A stretch of DNA of 64,000 bases from Faecalicatena orotica (GCF_003149245.1 NZ_QGDL01000001.1:828982-892981), one strand, 5' to 3'; numbered from the stretch's first letter, positions 44,143 through 54,530 are shown. Made by a program: numbers and translations. Notes: generated from the sequence alone by a model not told the origin.

Positions 44143-44976
44143 TTACCCTTTGACTGAACCTGCCATAACACCGCTAATGATATATCTCTGCATAAACAGG
44201 TAAAAAATCAGCAGAGGCAGCACACCCAGTACCATCATTGGAAACAGGCTGGTCCAATCCGTTGAGAATTGCCCTATATTCCGGTAAACCTCCTGCAGTA
44301 TGACATCATTTTCTCTTGTCTGCAGAAAATACAGCGGTCCCATAAAATCATTCCAGACATTTAATGTATTCAATATTGCAATCGTGGCTACAACCGGCTT
44401 GAGCAAAGGAAACGTAATCGTGGCAAAGGTTCGGAATACCCCGGCGCCGTCAATTTTTGCCGCTTCTTCCAGTTCAATAGGCACAGTAGATATAAAATTT
44501 TTCATGAGGAACGTTGCAAACGGGATATTAATTGCAATGTCTATGAGTATTACCCCCAACAGGGAATTCATTAACCCCAGCCCTCTGATTAATTTATAAA
44601 GTCCCATAATTGACATCTGGTAAGGAAACATCATACCTGACAGAATTAAGAGAAAAATGAATTGTGTGATTTTTTTCTTTCCCTTCCGATTGAGTACATA
44701 ACCACACATAGAACTTGCCCCTATGATTCCTACAACCGCACCCACCGTGATCAGAAGAGTATTTTTAAATGCCCTGGGATACTGCATGTCATGAAATGCC
44801 TGTACATATCTGCCGAAATCGAAAGAAGACGGCAGTGACATCGGATGAAGCGCAGCCTCTGTACCTGACTTAAACGTAGTGACAATCAAATAATAAATCG
44901 GTGTCAAAACAATAAGTGCCAAAATCAGCAGAAACAGATGTTTTAAAATATCCGTAAGTAAAGTTTTCTTTTTCAT
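44143..44976 (-). CDS. Carbohydrate ABC transporter permease, MalG-like
   Basis: Membrane subunit, 277 residues. N-terminal helix at 10-32; EAA loop ELEEAAKIDGAGVFRTF near 176 and the conserved LLKPVVATIAILNTLNVWNDF after it. Stop-start coupled to the other permease (TAATG). Part of the locus with the YesMN two-component system. Confidence 0.93.
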   Translation of the reverse strand: MKKKTLLTDILKHLFLLILALIVLTPIYYLIVTTFKSGTEAALHPMSLPSSFDFGRYVQAFHDMQYPRAFKNTLLITVGAVVGIIGASSMCGYVLNRKGKKKITQFIFLLILSGMMFPYQMSIMGLYKLIRGLGLMNSLLGVILIDIAINIPFATFLMKNFISTVPIELEEAAKIDGAGVFRTFATITFPLLKPVVATIAILNTLNVWNDFMGPLYFLQTRENDVILQEVYRNIGQFSTDWTSLFPMMVLGVLPLLIFYLFMQRYIISGVMAGSVKG

Positions 44977-45863
44977 TACCCTAACCTATCCTCCCATTTC
45001 TTAAATATTCCAAGCATTACTGCTGCCACAATCATGCTCACAATAAGGAACACAATACCAAATGCAGATGCATATCCATAGTTTCCCTCAGAGAACTTTG
45101 AGAACATCAGTGTAAGGATTGTTTCCGTCTTATGCGCAGGCCCTCCATTTGTCGTTGATAAAACCAGATCGAAAACTTTCAGTCCCGATATTGTGCTTGT
45201 CACAAAATTTATCTTTATCGCAGGTGCCAGCCCTGGTATTGTAATATGCCAGAACTGCTGAAAGCCATTTGCACCGTCTACCGATGCCGCTTCATACAGT
45301 TCTCCGCTTATACTTTGCAGGCTTCCCAGATATATAACCATAGACCATCCAAACCACTGCCACACTGAAATCGTGATAATCGCAAATAATGCTATTTTTG
45401 CATCACCCAGAAAATTCACCTTCTCTAATCCCATCCCCATAAGAAGATTATTGATGAACCCGTAGTCACTTGAGGACATCAGATATTTCCAAAGATATCC
45501 TACGACCAGTGTACTCAGCACTGCCGGTGCAAAAAAAATGGCGCGGTATACATTCCTGCCTTTTAATTTTGAATTTAAGAAAACAGATACCGGCAGTGAT
45601 ATCAGACTTTGTACCGTAACCGTTACAAACGCAAAAATCAGCGTATTCGTTATCCCTTTCTCCAATATTGAATCCTGAAAAATTGCTTTATAATTTTCCA
45701 ATCCGTTAAATGTGATCTCCCGCGAAAAATTCGTCCAATTGTAAAAGCTGTATTTAGCAGTATAAATCAGCGGGAGAATAAAAAATGTAACAAAAATCAC
45801 AAGGGCCGGCAGGACCATAATTACATATGGCGCACCGTTTTTTACTTTGTATGCTCTTCTCAT
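44976..45863 (-). CDS. Carbohydrate ABC transporter permease, MalF-like
   Basis: Membrane subunit, 295 residues. Helix at 13-35 (APYVIMVLPALVIFVTFFI), EAA loop ELYEAASVDGANGFQQF near 188. Followed by MalG-like permease with one base shared. Preceded, 258 bases away, by the solute-binding protein; that gap holds repeat copy B. Confidence 0.93.
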   Translation of the reverse strand: MRRAYKVKNGAPYVIMVLPALVIFVTFFILPLIYTAKYSFYNWTNFSREITFNGLENYKAIFQDSILEKGITNTLIFAFVTVTVQSLISLPVSVFLNSKLKGRNVYRAIFFAPAVLSTLVVGYLWKYLMSSSDYGFINNLLMGMGLEKVNFLGDAKIALFAIITISVWQWFGWSMVIYLGSLQSISGELYEAASVDGANGFQQFWHITIPGLAPAIKINFVTSTISGLKVFDLVLSTTNGGPAHKTETILTLMFSKFSEGNYGYASAFGIVFLIVSMIVAAVMLGIFKKWEDRLG

Positions 45864-45978
45864 ATTTCCTTCCTTTCAGATATCTTTCCTGTAGTATTTG
45901 GGGTTAATATCATTATAGGCTTTGGAAAACTGAGGTTAAATAATAAAAAATTTAGCTCACTATTAAATTTTTTATATT

Positions 45979-46079
45979 CCTGCGGCGGTCGCTTTGCGCA
46001 TCTGCCTCGTACGCCGCAGTGCACATCCCGCCGGGAGGGCTTTTTATCTTATAGGCGTACTTTCTGTAAGATAAAAAAA
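45979..46079. repeat. Dispersed structured repeat, copy B
   Basis: It matches 56350-56447 with changes: CCTGCGGCGGTCGC, ACGCCGCAGTGC, CATCCCGCCGGG in order, ending in a hairpin TTTTTATCTTATAG/CTGTAAGATAAAAA (46041-46077). Compared with copy A the hairpin has two compensating base-pair changes, suggesting the structure is maintained. It sits between the binding-protein gene and permease. Confidence 0.75.
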
Positions 46080-46121
46080 TGGGCATGAGGCACGGCCTAT
46101 GGCTCATACCTCATGCTCATT

Positions 46122-47417
46122 TTATTTCTCATACCGTATAGCGTTTGCTTTAGCATCCATTGCTTTTACATACTCATCCGGGGTCAGATCCCCAGAAACC
46201 AAACCCTGAATCTGGGCAATGGATTCATCAATCATTGTCTGGGCCGGCATATTCACTGACCACCTGTCCCAATTGCATGCAATATTTCCCGAATTAACAC
46301 ATTCTGCTATATCTGCATACTCCTCAGGCATTTCAGATTCCACTCCATTTCTGTAACTCGGGGAACCTGGATTCGCTTCAACAAATGCCTTCTGCACTTC
46401 AACTGATGCAAATGCCTCCATCGCTTTCTGCGCACCTTCTTTATTAGCTGCGTTTACATTAATACCCAGACTTGCTGCCGGTCCGCCTCCTGTGAATACA
46501 TTCTCTCCGCTTTCGCTCAGCTGCGGCATCAGGCCAAACTGAATCCCAGTCTCCTTGATTTCGTTATACTGCCACGGACCGCCATTGAAAAATGCCACAT
46601 CTCCGGCCTTAAAACTGTTTAAGGCATCCTGGTTAGAAATCCCAAGCATTTCCGGTGTGATTATTTTTTTCTCAATTAACGTGTACCATTTCTTTACACT
46701 TTCATTAATATTGCCGTCCAAAGTTTCTTCGCCTGATGCAAACTTCCCGTCAAACTCGATTCCATCCGCATTATCACTATTATTATGATAGTAAGAGTTC
46801 TCCAGATATCCCTGAAGCGATGCCTGCGCTGTGTCCCCGTCTGCAAGACCGAATCCCATAGGCTGCTTCCCTGCCGCCTGGATTTTCTCACATGCAGAAA
46901 CAAATTCATCAAATGTCTTTGGAAGTTCTACCTGACATTCCTTCAGAATGTCCTTGTTATACCATATTCCTGAAAACCAGCCATACGTAGGTATTCCATA
47001 AATCTTCCCATCTTTGCTTGCAAGAGAAAAACCAGCTTCGCTAAATTCCTTTACATACTCTTCACCAGAAATTTCTTCCACATTACCTGCAGTAATCCTG
47101 GCTGGAAATTCTGCACCATCCAGCACAATATCCGGTCCTTCTCCAGAGGCAAGCTGGGTTCCTAAAACATTGTTGTAATCTGACAGTGATACATATGTAT
47201 ACTCCAACGTATAATCCCCGCCGAGCTGTCCATTCACCGCCTGAATCACACCCTCCATATCATCCTCATCGTACCAGCCCATAATAGTGACTGTCTTATT
47301 ACCAGAATCTTTGCCTTTACTTTCCGCCTTATCTTCTCCATTTCCTCCGCATCCTGCAGCCATAGCTGCAATCATACCTGCCGTAAGCAGAACACATAGT
47401 GCCTTTTTCCTTTTCAT
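46122..47417 (-). CDS. Extracellular sugar-binding lipoprotein
   Basis: ABC transporter solute-binding protein, family 1, 431 residues. Signal peptide ends in a lipobox, MIAAMAAGC, with Cys at about 23. The body carries GEGPDIVLDGAEFPARI and IWYNKDILKECQVELPKTFDEF motifs usual for this family. RBS AAAGGGG. First gene of the transporter operon, downstream of the yesMN-like genes. Confidence 0.94.
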   Translation of the reverse strand: MKRKKALCVLLTAGMIAAMAAGCGGNGEDKAESKGKDSGNKTVTIMGWYDEDDMEGVIQAVNGQLGGDYTLEYTYVSLSDYNNVLGTQLASGEGPDIVLDGAEFPARITAGNVEEISGEEYVKEFSEAGFSLASKDGKIYGIPTYGWFSGIWYNKDILKECQVELPKTFDEFVSACEKIQAAGKQPMGFGLADGDTAQASLQGYLENSYYHNNSDNADGIEFDGKFASGEETLDGNINESVKKWYTLIEKKIITPEMLGISNQDALNSFKAGDVAFFNGGPWQYNEIKETGIQFGLMPQLSESGENVFTGGGPAASLGINVNAANKEGAQKAMEAFASVEVQKAFVEANPGSPSYRNGVESEMPEEYADIAECVNSGNIACNWDRWSVNMPAQTMIDESIAQIQGLVSGDLTPDEYVKAMDAKANAIRYEK

Positions 47418-47515
47418 AGCAATCCCCTTTCATTTCATTAATTTACTTCATCTGTTCCTTCGCGGCTGAACTATATCTTATTTGAGTTTGGACAGATGTC
47501 TCTTGCTTTACATTT

Positions 47516-47521
47516 ATTATA
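47516..47521 (-). promoter_or_regulatory. Possible -10 for the binding-protein operon
   Basis: Perfect TATAAT on the minus strand about 100 bases before the ATG at 47417. No convincing -35 at 17 bases, which fits activation by the adjacent response regulator (inference). Confidence 0.4.
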
Positions 47522-47595
47522 GATGCGGCACTTATTGAAAAAAATAATAAATTTTTTAACTGATTATCAACTTTTTATGATTTTTTTATATGTCA

Positions 47596-49245
47596 TCATA
47601 TTATCATGGCATTCTTCTTCAAACGAATTAGTGAAGTCGTGCCTGATTCATCAGCCCGTATTTCCACTCCGCTGGACTCCCCGCACTGCAGACGGATACG
47701 CTTATCTACGTTCCTCACTCCATACCCAAAACTATCTCTGTCCATGACAGTAGTGCCAATCTCCCTATAGAGTACCTTTCCATTATCCCATATAGAAATC
47801 ACCAGCCAGTCATCATCCTGGAAAATACGGATGCTGATCTTCCCTTTCTCTTCCCGCAGCGTATCAATTCCATGTTCTATGGCATTTTCAACGAGCGGCT
47901 GCATAATAAAAATAGGGATCCTGATATCCAAAACTTTTTCCTCTATATGATACTCTACTTCAAAAGAATCATCATGTGCATAAAGCTGCAGGTTAAGATA
48001 TGCCTTAATATTCTCTGCCTCTACTTCAAGCCGGTCCACATTCACCCCCCGGTTCAATGCTGTGCGGTAGAATGTGGCCATCTGGGTTGTAATCTGATAG
48101 ATTCTGTCCTCCCCGTTCTCTATGGCAATCCAGTTAATGGCAGATAGATTATTATAAAGAAAATGAGGGTTAATTTTAGATTGCAAAAGATCTAGTTCCA
48201 GATTTTTCTTATCCAGTTCTGATTTATATACCTCATCAATCAACATTCTGATCTTTTTCAGCATACGGTTAATGCTTTCCGCAAGTTCGCCAATCTCATC
48301 CCCGGATGACTCATCCACCTCTATTTCAAAATTATTATCCTTTACTTTTTTGACCTCTTCAATGATCCGATAAAGTCTGTTCAGCAAATATTTTGTACTA
48401 TGATTAACAAGCATCCACGCACAGGCAAGCAGACACATGGTAATAAAAAGCGAGATGATGATTCTTGGATGCAGCATGGCAGAAAAATATTCCCTGCCTA
48501 CTGTATAGCGTATCTGCCACCCCGAAGTCTCCATATCCATTACTTTTTCATATCCTGCTTCTTGAATCTCTCCTGTTCCTGTGTAGTGATAAAATTCTTC
48601 CCCCTCTTTCAGCAGGCTGATTTCCAAAGGCATATCCAGAAACATTCCAAAACTGTCTTCTAATACCTCCCGTCTCAAGTCAATACGGATAATTCCTAAC
48701 TCCTTCTCCGTAACAGGGTCCTTGATACATCTTGTGATAAAAAACTGTTCACCACCATACCACCATAAGGTTTTCCCCGTTTCTTCTGTCTTCTTATACC
48801 AGTCAGCGTCCTTCACTTCGCTATCATTTTTAAATAAATCATAGGAAACACCAAAATGCTTTTCAGAAAAAATCTGTATTTTAGAAAACCCCCGGGTCGA
48901 AAGCAGGCTGTTATACACCAGAGGGCCTACGTTTTCCGATAGCTCCAGCCGCTTCATATACTCGTTGTCCTCAGTTATAAGAAATTCTTTCATTATCGTG
49001 TTACTTGATAGATAGAGCAGTGACCTTTCGCACTGCTCCATCTGATTTTGGATGTCCTGAAAATTACGTTCAATACTATCACGTACCTCCAGCATCTGCT
49101 GCTCCCTTATAAAATTACTGGAAGTAAACCAAACGAAACACTCAAGAAGCAAAATAGGTACCATAATAATCAGGCTGTATATGAGCCGCACTTTATTTAA
49201 AAAATGCATTCTGTCAAAACGTGCCCTCCACTTAGCTGTTCTCAT
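47596..49245 (-). CDS. YesM-type sensor histidine kinase
   Basis: Membrane sensor kinase, 549 residues. Membrane helix near 18-38, an extracellular sensing domain of about 250 residues, second helix near 270-290 (IIISLFITMCLLACAWM), HAMP-like linker, then the LytS/YesM kinase core: QSKINPHFLYNNLSAINW near 350 with the phospho-His and QPLVENAIEHG near 442. Overlaps the response regulator by 14 bases. It likely senses the carbohydrate imported by the adjacent transporter. Confidence 0.93.
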   Translation of the reverse strand: MRTAKWRARFDRMHFLNKVRLIYSLIIMVPILLLECFVWFTSSNFIREQQMLEVRDSIERNFQDIQNQMEQCERSLLYLSSNTIMKEFLITEDNEYMKRLELSENVGPLVYNSLLSTRGFSKIQIFSEKHFGVSYDLFKNDSEVKDADWYKKTEETGKTLWWYGGEQFFITRCIKDPVTEKELGIIRIDLRREVLEDSFGMFLDMPLEISLLKEGEEFYHYTGTGEIQEAGYEKVMDMETSGWQIRYTVGREYFSAMLHPRIIISLFITMCLLACAWMLVNHSTKYLLNRLYRIIEEVKKVKDNNFEIEVDESSGDEIGELAESINRMLKKIRMLIDEVYKSELDKKNLELDLLQSKINPHFLYNNLSAINWIAIENGEDRIYQITTQMATFYRTALNRGVNVDRLEVEAENIKAYLNLQLYAHDDSFEVEYHIEEKVLDIRIPIFIMQPLVENAIEHGIDTLREEKGKISIRIFQDDDWLVISIWDNGKVLYREIGTTVMDRDSFGYGVRNVDKRIRLQCGESSGVEIRADESGTTSLIRLKKNAMII

Positions 49246-50791
49246 TCATCTTCTCCCTGTATTGTATCGGACTGCACCCTTCGTGGTTCCGAAAGATAGA
49301 AATATAGTATGAACCACTGATATAACCTACCGCCCTGGCAATATCGCCTACTCTGATATTGCTCTGCGTCAGAAGCTCTTTTGATTTTTCCACACGGTAC
49401 TTCGTAATAAACTTCACAAGATTCTCACCTGTCTGGATTTTAAATAAGCTGCTCAGATATGCTGAAGATACGTTTAACTCCTCTGCAATCGTCGATAAGC
49501 TCAAAGAAGAGTCCCCATATCTCTCATAAATCATATCTTTTGCCATATGGATCAGCCTGTTTTCTTTTACATCACTCCGCCTGTTTTCTGCCATATCATC
49601 CAAAGCATCATATACGATAAGGCTGACCTCTTCAAACGAGCGGGCTTCATATATCCGCTCAATATATTCCAATAAGTCTATCTCCGATTTAGTGAGGTCG
49701 TTGATTTTCTTAATAGCATCTGAAAATGTATATTTTACATAAATTGAACTGAAGCCATTTTGTTTTTCAATATAAGAAAAGACTTTTACCATCTCTTTTT
49801 TAATGCCCTTATAATCCGACATCTTAGCACAGTTAATAATACGTTCAAAATACAGAGACAGCATATCTTTTTCCTTTTTTGCAAAATAAGATTCATCATG
49901 CACGAGAAGCATGCTGTCTGAAACGAAGAATTGATAATCTAACAGATCCTTCATATCCTCATATTCCCTTTTTAATTGTTTCAGACTATCCGCACCACTT
50001 CCGAGTACAATAAATATATCTGTCTGGAACTTCCGCTTTGACTGTTCAATCAACATCTCGCATTTCTTCTTAAGTTCCTTTATCCGACTGTCCTGCCTCT
50101 CCTTAATCAGTATCACCAAAATCTGATTGTCCGCTTTATTGATAATAAGCATCCTGCCGCCAAGCTGTTTCTCTATCTCATTCTGATATGCCTCCCACTC
50201 GATAGAAAAAAGATTAGAGTAACAGGAAAGTAAAACTGGAATTCCTATGTTTTGGGAGAAATCAAATTCATGTTCTGTTTCCTCCATAAAAGGAACCCTG
50301 TCCCTTATTTCTGTATCTTCACTCTCCAGATAGCCCAGGAGGTTCCAGCTCAGCTTATAGGCGGCCACTTCTTCATAAGCCTGCCTGCTTCTCTCCCTTT
50401 CCTTTTCTGCTTCTTCTTTTCCCTTACATAAATCAATCACCTTATGGAACAGTTCCTCAAATGCATCAAGGCGTATGGGTTTGAGAAGATATTCCAGAAC
50501 TCCTAATGAAATCGCATTCTGGGCATATTCAAACTCTCCATATGCACTGTAAATAATACAGACCGGGTTCCATCCACGTTTCTGGACCTCCTTTATCAGC
50601 TGGATTCCATCCATAAAGGGCATTTTGATATCAGTCAGAAGAATATCAAACTTCTTTTTTTGAAACTCTTTCAGCGCCTCTTCCCCATTAGCTGCCTGGG
50701 TGATAGCTAAATCGAACCCATAACGTTTCAATAAGGTAATTATACCTTCCCTTTCCTTTTTTTCATCATCTGCAATCAAAATGCTATACAC
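49232..50791 (-). CDS. YesN-type response regulator, AraC output domain
   Basis: Transcription factor, 519 residues. Receiver domain 1-120 with ADDEKKEREG and the phospho-Asp in LLTDIKMPFMDG near 54. A middle linker of 260 residues; AraC helix-turn-helix at the C-terminus (SLSTIAEELNVSSAYLSSLFK; RVGDIARAVGYIS). I start at GTG 50791: GAGGGAGG lies 7 bases before it, and the receiver domain begins there; the ATG at 50827 adds 12 unlikely residues. Overlaps the kinase gene by 14 bases. Confidence 0.93.
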   Translation of the reverse strand: MYSILIADDEKKEREGIITLLKRYGFDLAITQAANGEEALKEFQKKKFDILLTDIKMPFMDGIQLIKEVQKRGWNPVCIIYSAYGEFEYAQNAISLGVLEYLLKPIRLDAFEELFHKVIDLCKGKEEAEKERERSRQAYEEVAAYKLSWNLLGYLESEDTEIRDRVPFMEETEHEFDFSQNIGIPVLLSCYSNLFSIEWEAYQNEIEKQLGGRMLIINKADNQILVILIKERQDSRIKELKKKCEMLIEQSKRKFQTDIFIVLGSGADSLKQLKREYEDMKDLLDYQFFVSDSMLLVHDESYFAKKEKDMLSLYFERIINCAKMSDYKGIKKEMVKVFSYIEKQNGFSSIYVKYTFSDAIKKINDLTKSEIDLLEYIERIYEARSFEEVSLIVYDALDDMAENRRSDVKENRLIHMAKDMIYERYGDSSLSLSTIAEELNVSSAYLSSLFKIQTGENLVKFITKYRVEKSKELLTQSNIRVGDIARAVGYISGSYYISIFRNHEGCSPIQYREKMNENS

Positions 50792-51013
50792 AATTTTTCC
50801 TCCCTCTGGTACGGTATTATGCAGCAATAGTAATAATCAGGCGACATTCCAATCACCGCGGTATGCTTATCAACAATTATATCGTATCAAATATGAATTT
50901 GTAAATGCTTGAAACTCTCAGATCAATTCTGCCAGATCAGTTCTAATGTTCAAAAACGTTTGGGCTATCACACCAGAGAGATGATGCACAATAGAGTGTC
51001 CCCCATTTTTTTC

Positions 51014-51042
51014 TTGACACATCCCGTTCTTTGCTCTACAAT
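51014..51042 (+). promoter_or_regulatory. Promoter of mgtE
   Basis: -35 TTGACA (51014-51019), 17-base spacer, -10 TACAAT (51037-51042). The M-box begins about 15 bases downstream. Confidence 0.8.
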
Positions 51043-51059
51043 GAGTACGAATAGAATCA

Positions 51060-51275
51060 TTTCGGTAGGTGAGGCTACCACAGGGATTGGGATTTTCCTT
51101 AAGATTGCTGCCGCGAGATTGTGGAGACACAACAAGCTGGTTAGCAGGCTATGTCGTGAAGGCATAACCTAATGCAATTGATATGCCCTGTGATGCTAAA
51201 GCTTGAACGGTGAGTAATTTTTTTGGAGTGCATATTTAGCTCCGTCATTGTTCAGGCAGTGACGGAGCTTTTTTA
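51060..51275 (+). promoter_or_regulatory. M-box (ykoK) magnesium riboswitch with terminator
   Basis: Conserved pieces in order: GGTAGGTGAGGCTACCACAGGG (51064-51085), TTGCTGCCG near 51106, and GTGATGCTAAAGCTTGAACGG near 51190. Then comes a terminator, AGCTCCGTCA/TGACGGAGCT (51238-51269) with six T. This is the known M-box layout: high magnesium favours the terminator and turns off the magnesium transporter. It is positioned directly before mgtE, which fits. Confidence 0.93.
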
Positions 51276-51377
51276 ACTCTTTTTTTAATCAGTAGAAAGG
51301 TGGTGAGGTTATGGACGCTGGCGCCAGTTATCATTCGCAGAAACTAATAGAATTGAATACAGATTGGAGATGTAATA

Positions 51378-52712
51378 ATGATGGACAAAAATATTTTTGT
51401 AGAACTCCTTATCCAGCACCAGTTCAAGGCTGTGAGGAGTATTTTGGATGTCATGAACGAAGTGGACATAGCCTCCCTTCTTTCAGAATTAGATGACAAA
51501 GAGCTGGCACTCGCATTCCGCCTGATTTCCAAAGATAAGGCAGCGGAAGTTTTCGCTAACATGAATAATTCCATGCAGACTTATCTTGTGGAAATGTTTA
51601 CAGAAAAGGAACTGCGGGAGCTGCTGGACGATTTATATATGGATGATACCGTGGACCTGCTGGAGGAACTCCCGGCAAATCTGGTTACCCGTATTCTGGA
51701 TACGGTCAGCCAGTCAGAGAGAAATATGATCAACCTTCTCTTGAATTACCCGGACGACAGCGCGGGAAGTATCATGACAACAGAATACGTGGGTCTGAGA
51801 CAGTCCATGACTGTTGAGGAATCGATGGCCCATATTAAAAGGACCGGGATCCACAAGGAAACCATTTACACCTGTTATGTAACAGATAAAAGAAAACTGA
51901 TCGGAATCGTCACTGCAAAAGAACTGATGACCTCCGATGACAATGCCGTGATCAGCGACCTGATGGAAACAGAGATCATTTCCGTCAGCACGCATACAGA
52001 TAAGGAAGAAGTTGCACAGCTTTTCAGAAAGTATGACCTGCTGGCAATTCCCGTTCTGGATGCAGAGGGATTGATGGTCGGAATCGTTACCTTCGACGAT
52101 GCAATGGACGTTATGGTAGAAGAGGCAACTGAAGATATCACAAAGATGGCCGCTATGAGCCCGAGTGAGCAGAGTTACTTTGAGACATCCGTGTTCAGCC
52201 ACGCAAAACACCGTATTGCATGGCTGCTTGTCCTGATGTTCTCCGCGACACTCACAGGAACCATCATCACGAAGTACGAGGATGCGTTCGCCGCGATTCC
52301 CCTGCTTGTATCATTTATCCCCATGCTGATGGACACCGGCGGTAACTGCGGTTCCCAGAGTTCAACACTGATTATCCGCGGTATCGCGCTGAACGAAATC
52401 CAGTTCCGGGATATTTTCCGCGTCATGTTTAAGGAATTCCGCGTCTCGATTATAGTCGGAGTCGTACTGGCGCTGGCTAACGGAGTGCGTATCCTGATTA
52501 TGTACCACGATGTGTCACTGGCACTGGTCATTGGATTGTCCCTTTCTGTGACAATCGTTATATCAAAACTGATCGGCTGCATGCTGCCGCTCCTTGCAAA
52601 AAAGGTAAATCTGGACCCGGCCATTATGGCAGCACCACTGATTACTACGATGGTAGATACTTGTTCTATACTTGTATACTTTAACATTGCGACACATGTA
52701 TTTGCTTTATGA
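51378..52712 (+). CDS. mgtE: MgtE-family magnesium transporter
   Basis: Magnesium channel/transporter, 444 residues, full length. N-terminal helical domain 1-125 (LLSELDDKELALAFRLI), paired CBS domains about 130-250 (SAGSIMTTEYVGL; VGIVTFDDAMDVMVEEATEDI), then five membrane helices with the selectivity segment FIPMLMDTGGNCGSQSSTLIIRG near 315. The start is uncertain: 51378 is an ATG, just after another ATG, with GGAGATG upstream. Controlled by the M-box. Confidence 0.95.
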   Translation: MMDKNIFVELLIQHQFKAVRSILDVMNEVDIASLLSELDDKELALAFRLISKDKAAEVFANMNNSMQTYLVEMFTEKELRELLDDLYMDDTVDLLEELPANLVTRILDTVSQSERNMINLLLNYPDDSAGSIMTTEYVGLRQSMTVEESMAHIKRTGIHKETIYTCYVTDKRKLIGIVTAKELMTSDDNAVISDLMETEIISVSTHTDKEEVAQLFRKYDLLAIPVLDAEGLMVGIVTFDDAMDVMVEEATEDITKMAAMSPSEQSYFETSVFSHAKHRIAWLLVLMFSATLTGTIITKYEDAFAAIPLLVSFIPMLMDTGGNCGSQSSTLIIRGIALNEIQFRDIFRVMFKEFRVSIIVGVVLALANGVRILIMYHDVSLALVIGLSLSVTIVISKLIGCMLPLLAKKVNLDPAIMAAPLITTMVDTCSILVYFNIATHVFAL

Positions 52713-52740
52713 ACCAATACACTTTCCGGCAGGAAAAAAC

Positions 52741-52790
52741 GGCTGGCGCAAAAGAATTTTTCATTCCTTTGCACCAGCCAATTTTATTTT
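52741..52790. terminator. Bidirectional terminator between mgtE and ilvE
   Basis: GGCTGGCGCAAAAGAA/TTCCTTTGCACCAGCC stem (52741-52779), A-rich before and T-rich after, so it can end both convergent transcripts. Confidence 0.75.
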
Positions 52791-52799
52791 CGATATTTT

Positions 52800-53825
52800 C
52801 TATTCAATTACTCTGATCCATCCCTCAGGTGCCTCGATATGCCCCATCTGGATTCCGGTCAGGGTATCGTACAGCTTCTGGATCGTCGGTCCCATCTTTT
52901 CCATGCCGCTTGGCAGGCAGATTTCCTTACCGTGGTCTACAATCTTGCCGACCGGTGAGATGACAGCAGCCGTTCCACACAATCCGCATTCGGCAAAATC
53001 CTTCACCTCTTCCAGATATACGTCTCTCTCTTCCACTTCCAGTCCCAGATAGTGTTCTGCCACATAAAGCAGGGAACGTCTTGTAATGGAAGGAAGGATC
53101 GTGTCAGAATGAGGTGTTACAACTTTATTATCCTTTGTTATAAAGATAAAGTTCGCCCCGCCCGTCTCTTCTACTTTTGTTCTCGTTGCAGAATCAAGGT
53201 ACATATTCTCATCAAATCCATTGGCATGTGCTGTTACGATAGCATGAAGGCTCATTGCATAGTTAAGGCCCGCCTTGATATGTCCTGTTCCTCTCGGCGC
53301 TGCCCTGTCGAAATCTGATACGCAAAGAGTCAGAGGTTTTACACCGCCCTTGAAGTACGGGCCCACCGGTGTTGCAAATACACGGAACTGGTACTCATCT
53401 GCCGGTTTTACTCCAATGACCGGATTGATTCCAAACATATATGGCCTAATATATAAAGTCGCTCCTGATCCACATGGCGGCACATAGGCTGCATTGGCTC
53501 TGACAACCTGCTCCACAGCCTCCACAAAACGGTCAGCCGGGAAAGACGGCATCTCGAGTCTCTTTGCAGAATCAACCATACGCTGGGCATTCAGGTCCGG
53601 ACGGAATGTGACGATACGTCCGCCCTCTGTCGTATATGCCTTTAACCCTTCAAAAATCGTCTGTGCGTACTGGAGCACACCTGCACACTCACTCATCGTA
53701 ATGTTGGCGTCTTCTGTCAGACCGCCTTCATCCCATTTACCATCTTTAAAATTGGAAACATATCTCTTGTCTGTTGTGATGTATCCAAACCCCAGATTCT
53801 CCCAGTCAATGTTTTTCTTATCCAT
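52800..53825 (-). CDS. ilvE: Branched-chain amino acid aminotransferase
   Basis: PLP transaminase for the last step of Ile, Leu and Val synthesis, 341 residues. Class IV fold, BCAT-II type. PLP-lysine region is RGTGHIKAGLNYAMS near 185, and ATRTKVEETGGANFIF near 215 lies close to the cofactor. I start at 53825, 5 bases after GGAGGAG; the ATG at 53840 overlaps that RBS. Next to ilvN and ilvB, but 120 bases away and so probably co-transcribed. Confidence 0.95.
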   Translation of the reverse strand: MDKKNIDWENLGFGYITTDKRYVSNFKDGKWDEGGLTEDANITMSECAGVLQYAQTIFEGLKAYTTEGGRIVTFRPDLNAQRMVDSAKRLEMPSFPADRFVEAVEQVVRANAAYVPPCGSGATLYIRPYMFGINPVIGVKPADEYQFRVFATPVGPYFKGGVKPLTLCVSDFDRAAPRGTGHIKAGLNYAMSLHAIVTAHANGFDENMYLDSATRTKVEETGGANFIFITKDNKVVTPHSDTILPSITRRSLLYVAEHYLGLEVEERDVYLEEVKDFAECGLCGTAAVISPVGKIVDHGKEICLPSGMEKMGPTIQKLYDTLTGIQMGHIEAPEGWIRVIE

Positions 53826-53961
53826 CCGTATCTCCTCCATTCCTCTGCTTTCACGCAGTCCAAAACTGTCTTTGTGCCAATTATAATACTTTCATTTACA
53901 AAATTCAAGAGTGCGCTCTGTTTTTATTCCTTTTCAAGCCTTATGAATTATCAAACACACT

Positions 53962-54471
53962 CTAGCGCTCCATCATGCTGATTGATTCGATTCCCACACT
54001 TCCCCCACGCACCACTTCTATATTCTTAAACTCCTCTTTCATCAGCTTTATGACCGCATCATTCTTCGTTGCAGTCTGCACAAATTCAAGAAGAAGGCTG
54101 TCTTTTCCATAATCTATGACCCTTGCCTTGAAAGTCTCGGCGATCTGGAACAGCTCCACTTTATCTTCCTGCGTGCACTTTCTGACTTTGACATACAGGA
54201 TTTCCTTCATCCTCACAAATATATCAGTAAAATCAATCACCTTTATGACTTCCACCAGACGGTTCAGCTGCTTTTTAATCTGTTCAAATGTCTCATCGTC
54301 ACTAACCGTTGCTATGGTCATCCTTGAAATCGTCGGATCTTCCGTCGTACCTACTGTCAGACTGTCCAGGTTATATGACTTTCCGGAAAACAGTCCTGAT
54401 ATTTTAGACAGCACGCCCACCTGGTTCTCTACATATAATGAAATCCATCTCTTTTTTAAGTTATTATCCAT
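53962..54471 (-). CDS. ilvN: Acetolactate synthase small subunit
   Basis: Regulatory subunit, 169 residues. N-terminal ACT domain (WISLYVENQVGVLSKISGLFSGKSYNLDSL) and a C-terminal domain from about 85. Gives valine feedback control to IlvB (family knowledge). RBS AAAGGAG. Follows ilvB by 59 bases. Confidence 0.95.
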   Translation of the reverse strand: MDNNLKKRWISLYVENQVGVLSKISGLFSGKSYNLDSLTVGTTEDPTISRMTIATVSDDETFEQIKKQLNRLVEVIKVIDFTDIFVRMKEILYVKVRKCTQEDKVELFQIAETFKARVIDYGKDSLLLEFVQTATKNDAVIKLMKEEFKNIEVVRGGSVGIESISMMER

Positions 54472-54530
54472 ACTCTTCTCTCCTTTCGCGGGCAGAAAGC
54501 AGCTTTTCCTTCCTGCCCCGCCATTTACGT

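Noticed and set aside
50828..51010. Small coding genes before the M-box
   Set aside because: Frames there overlap the riboswitch and promoter and have no RBS or recognisable product.
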